Source: an uncultured Bacillota bacterium
GTDB lineage: Bacteria; Bacillota_I; Bacilli_A; RF39; UBA660
Reading direction: 5' to 3'
Length of the DNA: 39,249 bases
NCBI GenBank assembly: GCA_946611635.1
Contig: CAMODW010000008.1
Coordinates: 1-39,249, forward strand
Positions 24,460 through 32,424 of the stretch are shown here, piece after piece. The notes under the pieces were generated by a model that saw only the letters and a list, made by a program, of their open reading frames with translations, was not told where the DNA came from and made no database searches. Position 1 is the first letter of the stretch; each line of letters begins with the position of its first letter. The position numbers and the translations under genes are program-made.

Positions 24460-25323
24460 ATGGCGATAAGAACAAAATATGGAGATATAACTTCAGCAGA
24501 GAAAGATTATGCACTTGAATTATTACATAAAAAAGTACCAATAAAAGAAGTTGCTAGATTAACAGGTTTAAATCATAATGAAGTACTTTCAATATGTTTT
24601 AATAATGGTATTATAGTAAGAAAAAATCAACTACCTTTTTGCAGATTAAAAGATCGAGAAATCTTAATATATTCTGATTTTCACTCTGGCGGTAGATATG
24701 AAAGGCCAACATATAAAAACAAAATAAAGCAATATGCTAAAGAACACAATATTAGAACATTGATTAATTGTGGGGATGAATTTCAATCAAATATAGAGCC
24801 ATTTTATCATGATGTAAGATGGCAGACAAATGCTGCTAAAATGGCAAGAGTAGAAAAACATCTTACTACATATTTAGTTGGTGGAAACCATGATTATGAC
24901 GCCATTATTAAAAATCCTGAATTGGGAGAAATAATTGAAAGAAGAAAAGATATAGTATTTGCTGGTTTTAGAATAGCTTATTTTGAATGGCAAGGTCATT
25001 TAATCAAATTCTATCATCAAATACATGATTTAGATATTGCAATTCCAAATGTAGAAACTGAAATTATATTTGAAGGAGGCCATCATTATTATATGGCAAA
25101 AAATTTTACTTCAAAAAGTAGTTTAAAAAGAACTAAAGCATATGTTCCTCCATCTTGTGATGATATAAGAAAGCCTGGAGCAGTACCAGGATTCCTAGTA
25201 GCTTCCCTTGATAATAACGAATTAAAAATTAGAGTAAATACATTTAGAAGAGATCCAAAAAGTAGAAAAGGAGCAACTATTACTGAAACAGGGGTACAAT
25301 ATTCTAGAAAACTAAATAGATAA
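24460..25323 (+). CDS. Metallophosphoesterase with N-terminal helix-turn-helix
   Basis: Residues 10-55 read as a resolvase/sigma-like HTH (SAEKDYALELLHKKVPIKEV, then ARLTGLNHNEVLSICFNNG). From about 66 a calcineurin-like phosphoesterase follows: DFH (D73, H75), GDE (105-107), GNHD (142-145), H186 in YHQIHD, and GGHH (206-209), which is a complete dinuclear metal set. The substrate is unknown; nucleic acid ends or nucleotides are possible given the DNA-binding-like module. The ribosome binding site AGGAGAAGGGGG is strong. truB follows after 12 bases, so it heads a two-gene unit placed where the translation-factor operon would normally continue. Confidence 0.83.
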   Translation: MAIRTKYGDITSAEKDYALELLHKKVPIKEVARLTGLNHNEVLSICFNNGIIVRKNQLPFCRLKDREILIYSDFHSGGRYERPTYKNKIKQYAKEHNIRTLINCGDEFQSNIEPFYHDVRWQTNAAKMARVEKHLTTYLVGGNHDYDAIIKNPELGEIIERRKDIVFAGFRIAYFEWQGHLIKFYHQIHDLDIAIPNVETEIIFEGGHHYYMAKNFTSKSSLKRTKAYVPPSCDDIRKPGAVPGFLVASLDNNELKIRVNTFRRDPKSRKGATITETGVQYSRKLNR

Positions 25324-25335
25324 CGAGGTGTTCAT

Positions 25336-26193
25336 ATGAATGGTATTATCATTATTAATAAAGAACAAGGGTTAACATCAAGAGATGTAGTAAACAAATT
25401 AACTAAAATACTTAATACCAAAAAAATCGGACATACAGGAACTTTAGATCCTATCGCTAAAGGAGTATTAGTAGTAACTGTTGGTAGAGCTACAAAACTT
25501 TGTGAATTATTAACAAGTGAATATAAAGAATATATAGCTACAATGAAATTAGGTATAGAAACAGATACCTTAGATATTACTGGTAACACTATTAAAGAAA
25601 AAGAATACAATGTAAATGTAGATAAAATAAAAGAAGTACTAAAATCATTTTTAGGTAAAAGTATTCAAGAAGTACCCAAATATTCAGCCATAAAAATAAA
25701 CGGAAAAAAACTATATGAATATGCAAGAAATAATATTGATATAGAAGTTCCTAAAAGAGAAATAGATATTAAATCAATTGATTTAATATCTTATAAAGAA
25801 GATACAATAACTTTTAAATGTACAGTATCTAAAGGAACTTATATAAGAAGTTTAATAAGAGATATAGCTTATAAACTAAATACTGTAGGAACTATGACTG
25901 ATTTAATAAGAACTAAACAAGGTAATTTTGCTATAGAAAACTCTAATACTATAGAAGATATAGAGAATAATAATTACAAACTTATTACTTATGAACAAGC
26001 TCTAAATAATTATGAAATAGTAAATATAGATGATAATACTTATAATAAAGTAAAAAATGGTGGAATAATAAATAAAGATTTTAAAAATAAAATAGCTTTA
26101 CTAAAATATAAAGATGATATTATAGCAATATATAAAGAATATGTTAAAGATGTTACTAAAGCTAAACCATATATAATGTTGATAACTAACTAG
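25336..26193 (+). CDS. truB: tRNA pseudouridine(55) synthase TruB
   Basis: Makes pseudouridine 55 in the T-loop of tRNAs. NGIIIINKEQGLTSRDVV at the start and GHTGTLDPIAKGVL with catalytic Asp38 are diagnostic. Later conserved segments are KYSAIKINGKKLYEYAR and KGTYIRSLIRDIA. At 285 residues it is close to the usual Bacillota length. ribF/ribC, usually next, is absent: a terminator and cdsA follow. TAACGAGGTG provides the ribosome binding site. Confidence 0.96.
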   Translation: MNGIIIINKEQGLTSRDVVNKLTKILNTKKIGHTGTLDPIAKGVLVVTVGRATKLCELLTSEYKEYIATMKLGIETDTLDITGNTIKEKEYNVNVDKIKEVLKSFLGKSIQEVPKYSAIKINGKKLYEYARNNIDIEVPKREIDIKSIDLISYKEDTITFKCTVSKGTYIRSLIRDIAYKLNTVGTMTDLIRTKQGNFAIENSNTIEDIENNNYKLITYEQALNNYEIVNIDDNTYNKVKNGGIINKDFKNKIALLKYKDDIIAIYKEYVKDVTKAKPYIMLITN

Positions 26194-26211
26194 TTATCAA
26201 CTTTTCTTTTC
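26178..26211 (+). terminator. Terminator overlapping the truB stop
   Basis: GTTGATAAC / GTTATCAAC around a 6-base loop, followed by TTTTCTTTTC. The last truB codons form the first arm. Confidence 0.82.
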
Positions 26212-26234
26212 TTGAATAAAAGTAATAATAATAG

Positions 26235-26240
26235 TATAAT
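26235..26240 (+). promoter_or_regulatory. -10 element of the cdsA-rseP unit
   Basis: TATAAT 37 bases before the cdsA ATG; the -35 region is unclear. The leader contains a 6-bp hairpin GTAAGT / ACTTAC (26248-26263) that ends 3 bases before the GGAGG ribosome binding site. Confidence 0.45.
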
Positions 26241-26276
26241 CTTCTATGTAAGTTAATACTTACTATGGAGGAAAAT

Positions 26277-27092
26277 ATGAAACAAAGAGTAATTAGTGCA
26301 ATAGTTGCTGCAATTATCGTAATACCACTATTCTTACTAGGAGGATGGGTCTTTAATGCTGGAGTAGTTGCTTTAGCAGCATTAGCATATTTTGAAATAA
26401 TAAAACTAAAAGAAAGCCATAATAAATTATCTAATAATATAAGAATAATTGGCTTCTTATGCTTAGAATTAATAGTACTAAGTGGTTTTGATATTGGCTT
26501 TTCTATTAATGGTTTAACTAATTTATCAATTGGAATAACAATACTATTACTATTAACACCTTCCATATTTGATGAGAAGGGAAAATATACTACTAGAGAT
26601 GCATTATACTTAATAGGTTTTATTATCTTTATAGGTTTATTCTTAAATTTATTAGTAGTAACTCGTAACCAACCAGGAGGTCAATGGTTGTTATTATACT
26701 TACTATTAATCGCTATATTAACAGATACCTTTGCTTATATAATAGGTCGTTTAATAGGTAAACATAAATTAATACCTAGTGTATCGCCTAAAAAAAGTAT
26801 CGAAGGATGTGTAGCTGGTACTTTAATGGGAACAATAATACCAGTTGTTTACTATCAAATGGTAATAAGTAGTAACTTAAATATAGTATTAGTAATCATT
26901 ATGACCTTAGTACTAAGTATATTAGGTCAATTAGGAGATTTATTTTTTAGTAAAGTAAAAAGAGAAAATAAAATTAAAGACTTTTCTAATATTATGCCTG
27001 GTCATGGAGGCATACTTGATCGTGTAGATAGTTTAGCTTTCATTACTATTGGATATGTAGTAATTGTTAATATAATTAATTTAATAGTATAA
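26277..27092 (+). CDS. cdsA: Phosphatidate cytidylyltransferase
   Basis: Integral membrane enzyme making CDP-diacylglycerol from phosphatidate and CTP, the entry to anionic phospholipids. About seven or eight hydrophobic segments. The C-terminal signature is present: SPKKSIEGCVAGTLMG, then QLGDLFFSKVKRENKIKDFS and MPGHGGILDRVDSL. I use the ATG at 26277, five bases after GGAGG; the ORF track ATG at 26265 overlaps that site. cdsA-rseP is a conserved pair in Bacillota, but the usual dxr gene between them is absent. It gives a lipid link to the patatin/acyltransferase genes in this window. Confidence 0.95.
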   Translation: MKQRVISAIVAAIIVIPLFLLGGWVFNAGVVALAALAYFEIIKLKESHNKLSNNIRIIGFLCLELIVLSGFDIGFSINGLTNLSIGITILLLLTPSIFDEKGKYTTRDALYLIGFIIFIGLFLNLLVVTRNQPGGQWLLLYLLLIAILTDTFAYIIGRLIGKHKLIPSVSPKKSIEGCVAGTLMGTIIPVVYYQMVISSNLNIVLVIIMTLVLSILGQLGDLFFSKVKRENKIKDFSNIMPGHGGILDRVDSLAFITIGYVVIVNIINLIV

Positions 27093-27101
27093 GGTGATAA
27101 A

Positions 27102-28163
27102 ATGGGAACAATATTAAACATATTATTATTCATTTTTATTTTAGGTATCCTCGTATTTGTTCATGAATTTGGACATTTTATGACTGCTAAAAGAAGTGGA
27201 GTATATATTTATGAATTTTCTATAGGTATGGGACCTGAAATAAAATCTATAAAAGGAAAAGATGGAGTTAAATATTCAATTAGAGCTTTACCACTTGGTG
27301 GTTATGTCCAAATGGCAGGAGAAATATATGAAGATGATGATACTAAAATAATACCTAAAGAAAAATTTATGTGTAATCGTCCTTGGTACCAAAGATTAGT
27401 TATCTTAGTTGCGGGAGTATTTAATAATTTCTTATTAGCTATTATAATTCTAATTACTATTGGAGCAATATGGGGAAGTCCAACACTAACACCTGAAGTT
27501 GGTGAAGTAAAAGAAGGATATCCTGCTGCAAAAGCTGGAATGCAAAACGGAGATATAATTAAATCAATTAATGGTAAAAAAACAACTACATGGGATAAAG
27601 CTCAATTATTACTATTAGTAAAAGATAAAGATGGTATCTATGAAATAGAAGTAGAACATAAAAATAAAAAAGTAGAAACTTTAAAAATAAAACCTAAAGT
27701 AATAAAAGATGAACAAGGTAATAAAAGCCAAGTATTTGGTATTACTACTACGGGTGAAATAAGACATGGTTTTCTAAATGCTATTAAATATGGATTTGAA
27801 AAATTCTGCTCTACAATAGATCAAATGTGGCTAACAATAGTAAGTTTATTTAATGGTAGTATTTCTGTTAAATCATTATCTGGTCCTGTAGGAATATATA
27901 CAGTAGTAGGAGCATCTAGAAAATCTGGAATCCAAAGCGTATTATTCCTAATTGCCTATCTAAGTATGAATTTAGGTTTAATGAATATTCTACCAATACC
28001 AGCTTTAGATGGCGGACATGTTTTATTCTTACTAATTGAAAAAATAAGTGGTAGAAAGATTAATGCTGAAGTAGAAAGCAAAATAACAGTATTTTTCTTC
28101 TTCTTATTAATAGCTTTAATGATTTATATATCAATTTTTGATGTTATTCGAATTTTTAGCTAA
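27102..28163 (+). CDS. rseP: Site-2 intramembrane metalloprotease RseP/RasP
   Basis: Zinc intramembrane protease that cleaves membrane-bound regulators and leftover signal peptides. HEFGH at 21-25 is the metal site and LDGGH near 306 supplies the third ligand in the NILPIPALDGGH motif. A single PDZ domain (about residues 135-215) sits between membrane segments. The length of 353 is slightly short, as in low-GC Bacteria. ATG preceded by AAGGTGATAA, ten bases after the cdsA stop. Last gene of the unit. Confidence 0.95.
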   Translation: MGTILNILLFIFILGILVFVHEFGHFMTAKRSGVYIYEFSIGMGPEIKSIKGKDGVKYSIRALPLGGYVQMAGEIYEDDDTKIIPKEKFMCNRPWYQRLVILVAGVFNNFLLAIIILITIGAIWGSPTLTPEVGEVKEGYPAAKAGMQNGDIIKSINGKKTTTWDKAQLLLLVKDKDGIYEIEVEHKNKKVETLKIKPKVIKDEQGNKSQVFGITTTGEIRHGFLNAIKYGFEKFCSTIDQMWLTIVSLFNGSISVKSLSGPVGIYTVVGASRKSGIQSVLFLIAYLSMNLGLMNILPIPALDGGHVLFLLIEKISGRKINAEVESKITVFFFFLLIALMIYISIFDVIRIFS

Positions 28164-28180
28164 AATATTGCAAAAAGTAT

Positions 28181-28209
28181 TTGCAAAACAAACTATTATA
28201 TGCTATTAT
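28181..28209 (+). promoter_or_regulatory. Promoter of the tRNA-Met gene
   Basis: TTGCAA at 28181-28186, a 17-base spacer, and TGC-TATTAT (-10 at 28204-28209). Confidence 0.65.
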
Positions 28210-28211
28210 TT

Positions 28212-28237
28212 ACTTAGTCATTTTTTAATGACTAAGT
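28212..28237 (+). other. Hairpin immediately 5' of the tRNA
   Basis: ACTTAGTCATT / AATGACTAAGT, an 11-bp perfect stem with a TTTT loop and no T-tract after it. It may terminate rseP readthrough inefficiently or form the tRNA precursor leader; it overlaps the predicted transcription start. Confidence 0.5.
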
Positions 28238-28244
28238 TATTCAT

Positions 28245-28321
28245 GGCGCTGTAGCTCAGTTGGCTAGAGCAACCGGTTCATACCCGGTAGGTCGTGTGTT
28301 CGAATCACACCGGCGCTACCA
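28245..28321 (+). tRNA. tRNA-Met (anticodon CAT), elongator type
   Basis: 77 bases with all four arms. The acceptor GGCGCTG pairs with CGGCGCT (G1-U72 wobble, as I recall is usual for elongator tRNA-Met). The D arm is GCTC…GAGC, the anticodon stem ACCGG/CCGGT has loop TTCATAC (anticodon CAT), and the T arm GTGTG/CACAC has TTCGAAT. CCA is encoded. It lacks the three G:C pairs and unpaired position 1 of initiator tRNA, so elongator Met is the best call; an Ile2 (lysidine) tRNA is less likely. Confidence 0.94.
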
Positions 28322-28336
28322 TTTAATAATAAAATT

Positions 28337-28362
28337 CGAACTCTTATAGAGTTCGTTTTTTT
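28337..28362 (+). terminator. Terminator of the tRNA-Met transcript
   Basis: CGAACTC / GAGTTCG with a TTATA loop followed by seven T. Confidence 0.88.
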
Positions 28363-28490
28363 ATAAATAAACCGAATAATGATTTTAAAGACATAACTAT
28401 CTATGCTCTTATCAGTAGATATAATATATTTAAAATAAGAACTAGATGAAAATAGTATTCATTTAAAAACTATTTAAAAAAATGATAAAG

Positions 28491-28499
28491 TGCTATAAT
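28491..28499 (+). promoter_or_regulatory. Extended -10 promoter of the SUKH gene
   Basis: TGCTATAAT with the ATG 49 bases downstream. The 28363-28490 stretch shows nothing else recognisable. Confidence 0.6.
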
Positions 28500-28547
28500 A
28501 AACGTGACTAAAACTTGTGATAGTTATTATTAGGAGGTATAAATAAT

Positions 28548-28979
28548 ATGAGTAACAATGAATTAAAGAGCATAATCAATAATTTAGACAATAAAGGTAA
28601 AATGCATCTAATTGAGGGCGCGACTTCAAAACAAATTGCTAATTTTGAAAAAACAAATGGAGTTAAATTACCACAACAATTTAAAGATTGGCTAGAATAT
28701 TTTGATGGTGGAGAATTATTCTTACCTGCGGGAATTCAATTATATGGTGTTGCCCATAAACCATTAATTGAAATTGGCAATATATGGGAAGTATCCGATT
28801 CAAATTCAAACTATTTGACTATTGGAGCACTTTCAAATGGCGATCCAATATTATGTGAAAAAAACAATGAACGAATTTCAATATTTAATCACGAAAAAAG
28901 AAAAATTGAAGAAAACGAAGTTTATTCGAATTTTTACGAATTTTTAAATGCTTTACCAGATATATTAGGCATTGATTAA
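28548..28979 (+). CDS. SMI1/KNR4 (SUKH) family protein
   Basis: 143-residue single-domain protein. EGATSKQIANFEKTNGVKLPQQFKDWLEYFDGG is the classic SUKH opening, then a beta-rich middle (YLTIGALSNGDPILCEK) and a final helix (FYEFLNAL). SUKH proteins are often immunity proteins against contact-dependent or polymorphic toxins, but many are orphans. No toxin gene with a recognisable secretion domain is adjacent; the unknown gene at 29101 has its own promoter. TTAGGAGGTATAAATAAT gives a strong ribosome binding site. Confidence 0.88.
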   Translation: MSNNELKSIINNLDNKGKMHLIEGATSKQIANFEKTNGVKLPQQFKDWLEYFDGGELFLPAGIQLYGVAHKPLIEIGNIWEVSDSNSNYLTIGALSNGDPILCEKNNERISIFNHEKRKIEENEVYSNFYEFLNALPDILGID

Positions 28980-29066
28980 AACATTTTATATTCAATAAAA
29001 AGAAATATTTACTCAAGCAAAATTATAATATATAGTCCTTAAAAATATTTTTTGTAGCGAAAATTA

Positions 29067-29075
29067 TGTTATAAT
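29067..29075 (+). promoter_or_regulatory. Extended -10 promoter of the 29101 gene
   Basis: TGTTATAAT 26 bases before the ATG, which has AAGGAGGG as ribosome binding site. Confidence 0.6.
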
Positions 29076-29100
29076 AATTAACTATATTAAGGAGGGTTTT

Positions 29101-29925
29101 ATGAAAATTGTAAATATAGACGGGGTTCAATGTGTTGTTCTTGAAGAAGGTGAAAAAATATATATAACTACACCAAATAAAGTAAACCAAAGCAAAATAG
29201 AAATAAAAGGTGAAAGTGAGAAGTTAGATATTTTGGGAAATTCTTCTATTGTCAATGCTATACGTGGAGAAGGAATGCTTGAAAAAGTATGTATATCTCC
29301 AGCAATATTATCATCAGAAGAAATTATCAAAAAGTGTGATTTATGGCTTGATATGTTTAAACAAGTTCATGATGCATTTAAAAAACTAGTTCTAATGGAT
29401 AAATATAGAGAAAAACAAGTAACTATGGAATTATCTTTTCCAATTTTCCCCAAAATTACTGACAGAGATGATAAAGGAAGAAGAATTAGATTAAATTTAA
29501 AACAATATAGTAAAACTCTTAATGAAGGTGTTACTATTTCAATTGATGAGGCAAATGAAGATGTATATTCATATTTAGTTGCTAGTGCTTTAGATTATTA
29601 TGTATCACAAAATCTTAAAGGTCAACAAATTGATATGATGGATTTTAACAGCATTTTATATTCTAATAAAAAGCATAAACGAGGTACACCAGTTCCAATG
29701 CTAGCGCGTTTAGGTTCGTTAACTGAATCACCTAAATACCGTGAAATAGTTACTAAAATATTAATTAATCATAACGTAGGTGAATCATCTGAACAACTAA
29801 TTGCTAATTTAAGAAATAAGATTTCTAATCAACAAATTAGTGATAGAATGGATTCGGATATTAACAATTCATCCGTTCAATACAAACTTATTTTAGAAAC
29901 CTTAAATCCTAAAAAGTTACAGTAA
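29101..29925 (+). CDS. Unrecognised 274-residue soluble protein
   Basis: No family recognised. The first 70 residues are beta-rich (KIVNIDGVQCVVLEEGEKIYITTP…SKIEIKG). A helical region follows (CDLWLDMFKQVHDAFKKL), then a second beta segment (VTMELSFPIFPKITDRDDKGRRIRLNLKQY) and a helical C-terminus. There is no signal peptide or membrane segment. It lies between the SUKH gene and another unknown gene, each with its own promoter. About 210 bases of non-coding DNA follow (29926-30138), holding only the next promoter and a pair of direct GTTCGGA repeats. Confidence 0.78.
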   Translation: MKIVNIDGVQCVVLEEGEKIYITTPNKVNQSKIEIKGESEKLDILGNSSIVNAIRGEGMLEKVCISPAILSSEEIIKKCDLWLDMFKQVHDAFKKLVLMDKYREKQVTMELSFPIFPKITDRDDKGRRIRLNLKQYSKTLNEGVTISIDEANEDVYSYLVASALDYYVSQNLKGQQIDMMDFNSILYSNKKHKRGTPVPMLARLGSLTESPKYREIVTKILINHNVGESSEQLIANLRNKISNQQISDRMDSDINNSSVQYKLILETLNPKKLQ

Positions 29926-30065
29926 AGATTGCTGCTTTTTCTATAATTTAGTAAAACATATATAGTGATTAATAATTTATCAAATAATCCTTATATTTTG
30001 TACGTAATATTTAACTTTATTGTTTTAAAAAAATAGAGTTCGGACTATATGTTCGGATTTTTTTC

Positions 30066-30093
30066 TTGATATAAAAAAATAATATAATATAAT
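30066..30093 (+). promoter_or_regulatory. Promoter of the 30139 gene
   Basis: TTGATA at 30066-30071, a 16-base spacer, and TATAAT at 30088-30093. A second overlapping TATAAT (30083-30088) exists in the same AT-rich run. Confidence 0.5.
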
Positions 30094-30138
30094 AAAACAT
30101 AGTTTGTAAACACAACTAAGTATTAAGGAGAGATTATA

Positions 30139-30594
30139 ATGCAAGATGTAAGCGGTTTTATTTTAGAAGGAATATACCTTAAATTGTATGAACTTGATAG
30201 AAATTATGGTAATGGTTGTATATCATTTTTACAAGCTGACTTAGATAAACAAGCTGAGTGTTTTAAAAGAATACTATCAGAATACGAAGATATAGATACA
30301 GGCAATCTTTTTTCTCTAACCCCAGTATCTGAAAACTATGATTACTACCGAGCTTATTTATTTCAAAACACATTTCGTAATTCACAAGGAGCATATTTAG
30401 ATGAAGCAACTCATAAACTTGTATTCTGCTTTAGTGATTACTATGTTAAAAAAAGGTTAAAAGAACTAGAAAAGTATGAGGAACCAATCACAAAATGTGC
30501 AAAAACATATGCAGAAGAATACTTAGGCTATGTAGATTTCTCTGATTTATCAGAAACTCAAGAAAATGGTATATGTTATAAAATAGGACAATAA
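30139..30594 (+). CDS. Unrecognised 151-residue soluble protein
   Basis: No family recognised. The protein is helical and acidic, with four cysteines spread through the chain (CISF, ECFK, FCFS, KCAK) plus one near the end, and no membrane segment. Strong ribosome binding site AAGGAGAG. A single-gene unit between unknown genes in the accessory part of the window. Confidence 0.72.
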   Translation: MQDVSGFILEGIYLKLYELDRNYGNGCISFLQADLDKQAECFKRILSEYEDIDTGNLFSLTPVSENYDYYRAYLFQNTFRNSQGAYLDEATHKLVFCFSDYYVKKRLKELEKYEEPITKCAKTYAEEYLGYVDFSDLSETQENGICYKIGQ

Positions 30595-30626
30595 GTAGAG
30601 ATGAATTTGTATAAAAAAAATATGCA

Positions 30627-30635
30627 TGATATAAT
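30627..30635 (+). promoter_or_regulatory. Extended -10 promoter of the 30663 gene
   Basis: TGATATAAT, with a predicted start near 30642 and a short leader of about 20 bases. Confidence 0.6.
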
Positions 30636-30662
30636 AACCCCCGTTTGATTGAGGGGATTTAT

Positions 30663-31403
30663 ATGGAAAAATATTATCATTTTACCAAATATGAAAATTT
30701 GGAAAGTATATTAAATAAAGGACTTATTCCACAAGTCGGTGATAGAAGTAAAAGCATCGGCGAACAAAGAGTAGCTGTATTTCTTTCAAAAGATATAATT
30801 CCGACGCTTCTTATGCAATATTGTATATTTATAAATTATACCACCTATAGCAATGAACAAACGGTGCAAATAATAAATAATATGTATGATATTGCTACTA
30901 AAAAATTAAAAGATAATGGGGAACATTTTGATTCGATTATAGAAGAGCAAGGATATAATTTGATTTTGATGTGGAAAAATCTATGCGATGCCTTTGCAGA
31001 ATATAAAACATTTAAAGATTATATAGGAGAAGGAGTCTTTTTGTGTGTGGAGGGTATCGATAAAATAAAAGAAGATTCATCCTATGGTGGTGCACCAGAT
31101 TGTTGGATAGAAGAAACAATTCCTCCAGAGAAAATAAGAGTAGTTATATTAAGAGATAAAACTACAGGAGAATTAAAAGATTCTATGGATGATATTAGAA
31201 CATACTTTATAGCAATTACACCACTTGAAGAATTCTTAAATACTGCTTTGCCTCTTTATGATAAAAAGGATGATTTATCAAATTGGTGGACTATGTACTA
31301 CAAAGAAAATGATAAAATACTACAAGAATATAAAGATACGTATGAACTAATAGAAATACCAATAGAAGAATATTACGAATATATGAAGAGTTTTCATATT
31401 TAA
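30663..31403 (+). CDS. Possible ADP-ribosyltransferase-fold protein (DarT/Tpt1-like N-terminus)
   Basis: The first 45 residues (YYHFTKYENLESILNKGLIP…VAVFLSKD) have the H-x-T, NLxSILxxGL and FLS pattern seen at the NAD-binding start of several ADP-ribosyltransferase-fold families (DarT/DUF4433, Tpt1/KptA relatives). A later segment, IPPEKIRVVILRDK, resembles the closing strand of such domains. The middle is helical and unassigned, and no catalytic Glu can be fixed by eye. The ATG at 30663 follows GAGGGGAT with good spacing; the ORF track start at 30645 lies before that site. Single-gene unit. The fold assignment is tentative and toxin activity is not shown. Confidence 0.6.
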   Translation: MEKYYHFTKYENLESILNKGLIPQVGDRSKSIGEQRVAVFLSKDIIPTLLMQYCIFINYTTYSNEQTVQIINNMYDIATKKLKDNGEHFDSIIEEQGYNLILMWKNLCDAFAEYKTFKDYIGEGVFLCVEGIDKIKEDSSYGGAPDCWIEETIPPEKIRVVILRDKTTGELKDSMDDIRTYFIAITPLEEFLNTALPLYDKKDDLSNWWTMYYKENDKILQEYKDTYELIEIPIEEYYEYMKSFHI

Positions 31404-31558
31404 TCGTAATATTCTTTTTTTAGTAAAAAAATCTACAAAACGTAGAGAAAAATAGTATATCAAGTATGTTATCATTTACTTGAAGGAGGAAATAAAAAGC
31501 AAGAAGGATAATATGTTAATTAGTGATTAGTATAATTTTGAATATCTCGACGTAATCA

Positions 31559-31583
31559 GCATAGTTTAATACTATGCTTTTTT
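31559..31583 (+). terminator. Orphan rho-independent terminator
   Basis: GCATAGT / ACTATGC with a TTAAT loop and six T, 155 bases after the nearest upstream ORF and 77 before the next one. Confidence 0.8.
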
Positions 31584-31606
31584 AATGGATAAAAGATCAT
31601 AATAGT

Positions 31607-31634
31607 ATTTACTCTACCATTTTTGTGCTATAAT
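31607..31634 (+). promoter_or_regulatory. Promoter of the 31660-Nudix unit
   Basis: TTTACT at 31607-31612, a 16-base spacer, and TGC-TATAAT (-10 at 31629-31634). Confidence 0.68.
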
Positions 31635-31659
31635 GAAAGAGTAGAACAAGGGTGGTTTT

Positions 31660-32409
31660 ATGGAGTTCTCATATGATGTGCAAGAACAGGGAAAAAGGAT
31701 ATTAAAACATGATAGTAATACTATAGAAGGACAATTCAAGTACGCTGAAGATGAACTTAAAAAACAAAACATAGATGGAGAAAGAATAAAAAAATTAGCT
31801 ATAAAATATAAGCTGCTTTTTTGTAATCATTTTGTTGAAACATCTCATTTTGTAAGATATTTATTTAATAATGAATCTATAAATGAACAAAAAAATACTT
31901 TTTCCTATTATTTACTTATTTATATAAAACAATATTACTCTAATATTGATTATGTGAAAAATAATATAAAAGATGTAGAGAGTTTAAAAGAGTATTTTGA
32001 TTATTGTTATACAAATATTGAAAAAATAAGAGCTCCATTTGTAAAAGAAGGTAATTTTAAAAAAGTAGTAGAAAACATGGAATTAATCAATACAATATTA
32101 AATTTTTATAAAATAATAGAAGAGTTTTTAATTAGATACTATCAATATTCAATTATAGGAAAACCTTATATTATCACTGCACAAAATAATTGTGATAAAA
32201 TCTTTATCGAAGAACTAATGAAAGGCTATTCCTTATATAGATTACAAAAAGTTGGATTAGTTTATAACAGTGGATTAATGCCTTATTATGAGCTATTTCC
32301 AGTATTACCAACAGGGGACTTAATATTTCCTGGAGATGAGTATATAGAAGTATCTAGTACTGCTAATAAAATGGAAGGCATTTCTTTGGTAAAAGTATCA
32401 AGGCACTAA
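31660..32409 (+). CDS. Unrecognised 249-residue helical protein
   Basis: No family recognised. Mostly helical and rich in Tyr, Asn and Lys, with no signal peptide or membrane segment. The last 50 residues switch to a beta-like segment (GLMPYYELFPVLPTGDLIFPGDEYIEVSS). AAGGGTGG precedes the ATG. It shares an operon with the Nudix hydrolase, whose ATG follows 15 bases after this stop, so a nucleotide-related role is possible (inference from position only). Confidence 0.75.
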   Translation: MEFSYDVQEQGKRILKHDSNTIEGQFKYAEDELKKQNIDGERIKKLAIKYKLLFCNHFVETSHFVRYLFNNESINEQKNTFSYYLLIYIKQYYSNIDYVKNNIKDVESLKEYFDYCYTNIEKIRAPFVKEGNFKKVVENMELINTILNFYKIIEEFLIRYYQYSIIGKPYIITAQNNCDKIFIEELMKGYSLYRLQKVGLVYNSGLMPYYELFPVLPTGDLIFPGDEYIEVSSTANKMEGISLVKVSRH

Positions 32410-32424
32410 AAGAGGTGAAGTAAA

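Larger units (their letters stand above)
31404..31659 (+). other. Short non-coding unit with mini-ORF and terminator
   Basis: Contains TCTAC/GTAGA (31432-31446), a possible extended -10 TGTTATCAT, and AAGGAGG at 31484-31490 with no start codon at proper distance. A five-codon ORF (31513-31530, preceded by AAGAAGGAT) follows, and then a clear terminator GCATAGT / ACTATGC plus six T at 31559-31583. A transcript of about 100 bases is possible: a small RNA or the remnant of a gene. Confidence 0.4.

Noticed and set aside
30025-30067. Terminator-like block with A-tract, GTTCGGA twice, and T-tract after the 29101 gene
   Set aside because: The two GTTCGGA arms are direct, not inverted, so only the A/T flanks can pair. 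It is not a proper hairpin.
30638-30656. CCCC / GGGG stem that could hide the ribosome binding site of the 30663 gene
   Set aside because: The predicted transcription start (about 30642) lies within or after the CCCC arm, so the stem would not be in the RNA.
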